DNA of 64,000 nucleotides from Flaccisagitta enflata (Eukaryota > Chaetognatha > Sagittoidea > Aphragmophora), in the NCBI GenBank assembly GCA_965153355.1, contig OZ231126.1:20212001-20276000 (forward strand), given 5' to 3'. Numbering within the stretch: position 1 is the stretch's first letter; the number at the start of each line of letters is the position of its first letter. Position numbers and translations under genes: made by a program. Shown one piece after another: positions 60,542 to 64,000 of the stretch. Under the pieces are notes generated by a model. The model saw only the letters and a list, made by a program, of their open reading frames with translations, searched no databases and was not told where the DNA came from.

Positions 60542-63366
60542 TTAAATCATTTCTCGCACTGTGCCATTTGCATTATGGGTGTTCCATACTTTTTCAATAT
60601 TGGTTAGTACATTTCTTACGCGGGTAACATCCTGGGTGAATACTTCATTGAAATTTGTCTCAGGTCGCGGTTCGTCCTGTGTCTTGTAAAGAGGACATTT
60701 GTTCAGTCTATGTTCCTCATCATCAAGTACATTGCAGGATTTACAAGTTTCACCCAGGCTTCCTTTGTAATTTCTACCACAGTGGAGCATTCCATAACGG
60801 GCTATGACTAAAGATTTGCATTCCTGTTTTGATAAATGTTTGAATGAAGGATTCATTTCTCTATTGTAATAGGGGTCTGAGATGGCGTCAATTATGCTGA
60901 CAGTCTTTGTCTTTGGTATCTCGACTCCTTCTTGCGTTTTATGGCAGTCAGAGTAAAGGCGTTTTTTGTTGGCTTGTTCCATTTTGTCTTTGACTATCTT
61001 AGCCCATGTGCGTCGCGGGATAGATGTGATAGTCGCCAGGTCTGTGGGCATTTCATGCTCGTTTAGAGTCTCCATTATGGTCTTGTACCAACCCATATTT
61101 TTTGATTGTAGAACCATCAGTGTTTGCTTCGTCCAATGACTGTACCTTTTTAGAATCTTATGGAGGTACAATAATTGTTTCTGGTGGATTCTAAATCTTG
61201 TGTACAGTAGTCCAAATGTAAAGATAATGGCCGGGGTGGGAGTGTGTACAGGGAGGTTAAACAATTGCTTGATAGCTTGAAGTTCAATCCGTTCTAGATT
61301 ATCCATTTCCCCTTTATTCAGGTTCCAAGATTCTGCGTTGGTAAGGAGACTGGGAATGTTGATTTTCTCATGCAGTTCTAGTAGAACATATGCCTCCATC
61401 AAACACATGACGTCGCTTGCCGCAATAGAATTTATATTCATTGTTGTTATTTTCAGTTTATTTTTCCTGGATTCTATGTTCTCTGCATTTTTTCCGTCGC
61501 AAGTAACATAGTCTCCCAGATATTTGTACGATGTACATTCATCAATGGTGAGGTCACCAAGTTTCCATTCTATGTCTTTTTGTTCATGCCGGCCAACTCT
61601 CATGACTTTACATTTCGCTTGGCCCCATTTTATCTTGTGTCTCGTGGCAAACTCATCAATTTTCTTCAGGATTATTTGCTGTTCTTCTTCGCCTACTGCA
61701 AAGGTTAACACGTCGTCAACCCACAAGAGAACAGCGATGACAAGATCCATTGAAAGGTTAAATCCCATTCCGGTCTCATTTAGCTCCTCTGAGAGGGTAT
61801 CCATGAGTTTGGAGAATAGTCTGCCTGTGAGACTGGACCCTTGGCGACCTCCAATTTCCATGTCAAAGGTTCTAGTCATGCCAAATCTGGTTTTTGCAGT
61901 TGCTTTTAATTCTTTAGTTAGATTCCGTAAGATTCGCCATGACTTACCACGGAATCCGCTTTTCCATAGTACGGCTAACATGTGGTCATTTTCAATGTTG
62001 TCGTACGCCTTTTGGACATCATAGAAGGTCAAGAAGGTTGGTTTCTTTTCCTTTATTGATATTTCTATGATAGACCTTGTGAGGAAGAGGTGATCACAGG
62101 TTGATGCTCCTCTACGTCCTCCTCCTTGAGCTTGTGTGAAGCGGACCACACTTTCTATCCTTCTATCAATCAGTTGGTCCATGATTGTACCAATTGACGA
62201 TGAGGTAGTAATTGGTCTATAATTACTCAGGTCCTCGCGATCGCCTTTACCTTTATGCACACTGGTTATATGACCAGTGTTCCAGTCAGATGCTGCTTGT
62301 TCATCATTAAAAGAAGTTTGTATAAGTGGCGCAATTATTGGGATCATTGCATCACCGGGTCTTTTCAACATTTCATTTTTTATGTCAGTCATAGACTTGC
62401 CATTCTTTTTGTTGTTTATGATCTCGGTGATTTCTTCCACGGTAGGAGTTTCATTTATCCGAAGAGACTCATAGTCTCTGTTTTCTTCAAATTCCTTTAT
62501 TTCAGTCTCAAGTTGTTGGTGATACGGATGAGACTTAGTGGGTTTCTTTTTATATAAGGTTTCATAGTGGGTTGCTGTTGATTCTTTGATTGCATGAGGT
62601 GAGTATTGTCTGATACCATTTTTGTCTTTTACAACCATGGCTTCGGTTGTTGGGTCTCTTGTGAGTTGTTTTTTCAAGTGCCAGAATGAATCTTGTGTTG
62701 TATCCTGTAGAATCCTGTCGAGTTTCTTTTTTGTTTGTTCTTTTTTCTCTTTTCTGATCTGGTCATTTATACTATCTTCGATGGCCTTATATTCGGTTAT
62801 AAGGCCCTTTCTTACTTCTTTGTCTGCTTCTTTTTTAATCTTTTTCTTTAGTTCTCTTTTCTTTTTTCTTAGTTTTCGTACTTCTTTTGATGGTTTGAAT
62901 GGTGCGCCAAGTTTGATTGTAGTTTTGCCTATGGTTTTTCGAGCGGCATTTTGAATTACATCAGAGACACGTTTGTATTTCTGGTTAAATGTTAGCCCTC
63001 TGTTTGCTAGTATGGACTGTGTGAGTCGATGGCGTCTCTTTAATTGATTTTTATATTCCTCCCACTTTGTAGATGACGCTCTGAGATTCCAGTTAGTGGT
63101 CTTTTTCACTTTAGGTTTCTCAATGCTTTCAATTTCGAGGGAGACTGTTATAGTATTATGGTCCGTTTCATTCCGTCCCTTTATCTTGTGTAGCCCTTCT
63201 TCGTCAATGGTCATATTAGTCACCCAATTTGCCATCTCTTGGTTACACAAGACAAAGTCTATGGCAGAAAATTCGTTTTCGTTTTTTGTATTGACCCTGG
63301 TTACGGCACCTTTGCATTTTTCATTTTGGTTGAGTAGGGACAGATTATTTTCTTTAAATAAATCTA
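60542..63366 (-). CDS. 5'-truncated APE-type LINE polyprotein
   Basis: One open frame of about 940 residues has no stop. It opens inside the endonuclease (DLFKENNLSLLN, SAIDFVLCN, then TDHNTI, the SDH-like C-terminal motif). A linker is followed by reverse-transcriptase blocks: NYRPITTSSSIGTIMDQLID, AQGGGRRGASTCDHL, TFYDVQKAYDN, EIGGRQGSSLTG and the active site LLWVDDVLTFA, then KWGQAKCKVMRVG and YKYLGDYVT. Near the C-terminus CKSCN-x6-HRLNKC is a CCHC knuckle. Trp-Val before Asp-Asp instead of Tyr/Phe-Ala is unusual. The truncation point abuts GATA and (GA)n repeats at 63367-63410. The 3' flank has AAATAAATAAGTAAATAAAT. The intact frame suggests a young copy. Clade not assigned. Confidence 0.87.
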
Positions 63367-63378
63367 TCTATCTATCTA

Positions 63379-63410
<32 letters not shown>
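63367..63410. repeat. (GATA)n and (GA)n at the LINE 5' junction
   Basis: CTATCTATCTATC followed by about 26 bp of GA. Confidence 0.85.
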
Positions 63411-63740
63411 CGATTAAACAAAAGCCTTGATAGACAGACACATTTGTTGAATATTGGTTAACTAGGTAACAATCATTTGCCCTTACTACTTTTGGTAAGC
63501 TGTTTGCATTTGGGGTAGATGAGAGTGGTTGCTTTTCAGATTAAGTTTTATGGAAAACTAGTAGTGGTGCGCCCATTAACTAGTCAGTGAGAGTTCACAA
63601 GGCTCTCTTCCATTAATTTCAGCTTGGGTATAGTGAGGGATATTGTTCCACCTATCATACAGACGCAAGAGAAAGAGAAATACAATCAAGCTGATGGGTC
63701 AGATTGCCGATTGAAACATAGGATGAATAGATAGACGTAG
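63411..63740. other. No feature recognised
   Basis: No coding frame or repeat family identified. Confidence 0.5.
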
Positions 63741-63802
63741 ATGAAGAAGAAGAAGAAGAAGAAGAAGAAGAAGAAGAAGAAGAAGAAGAAGAAGAAGAAG
63801 AA

Positions 63803-63834
<32 letters not shown>

Positions 63835-63844
63835 AGAAGAAGAG
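63741..63844. repeat. (GAA)n microsatellite
   Basis: About 100 bp of AGA/GAA; the Ser-only frame on the other strand is an artefact. Confidence 0.95.
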
Positions 63845-64000
63845 CAAAGGCGGAGTAAAAGAAGGCGATCATAAATCTCGGTACCGCGAGTGGTCATCAT
63901 AGTTCCGGGCAAGATTTGCAGCCTCAGGAGGAAAGGCCGTCAGCAGTGAGACGGTCAACAATCACCTTGAATAGGCAAATAGAGCATTGCATATCTACTG

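Overview
The window reads as nuclear DNA from an invertebrate animal. It has spliced genes with short introns, an APE-type and a CR1/Jockey-like LINE, many DNA-transposon relics, TTAGGG-like repeats and very abundant microsatellites. There are no operons with ribosome-binding sites and no viral or bacterial gene sets. I cannot name the species.

Region 1 (about 1-19 kb) is gene-dense and almost entirely on the minus strand. Joining open frames at GT/AG (once GC/AG) borders in matching phase gave nine well-supported multi-exon genes, plus one with an uncertain 5' end and one acidic exon. Most encode 170-330 residue acidic or Ser/Ala-rich proteins with no family I recognise. Two (5808-6842 and 11726-12396) are paralogues with paired MYND-like zinc fingers and the same phase-2 intron. 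One (1677-4929) is a 1,045-residue C2H2-finger protein built like a transposase-derived family of invertebrate genomes. One intron (7605-7983) is a MITE-like element flanked by a target-site duplication, so it appears to be an intron created by transposition.

Region 2 (19-41 kb) is almost gene-free. It holds satellites and microsatellites, a tandem-repeat coding exon broken by a short element, a long-inverted-repeat element with a 20-bp minisatellite inside, a LINE split by two TA-flanked insertions (one of them carrying a second LINE fragment), and a 541-bp foldback.

Region 3 (41.6-44.8 kb, plus strand) is the 3' part of a gene for a Cys-rich single-pass membrane protein. A diverged copy of its membrane exon lies at 27968-28047.

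Region 4 (46.9-60.3 kb, minus strand) is the 3' part of a kelch-propeller gene. Fifteen exons were assembled, with repeat-packed introns. A 5'-truncated LINE sits upstream at 60.5-63.4 kb.

The most unusual theme is a superfamily of 100-250 bp elements scattered through introns and gaps. They begin with ACAAG plus a hairpin and end with TATAGAG plus a second hairpin and an A-run. Between subfamilies the stem sequences change on both sides so that pairing is kept. One insertion can be compared with its intact target because it interrupts a tandem repeat, and it shows no clear target-site duplication.
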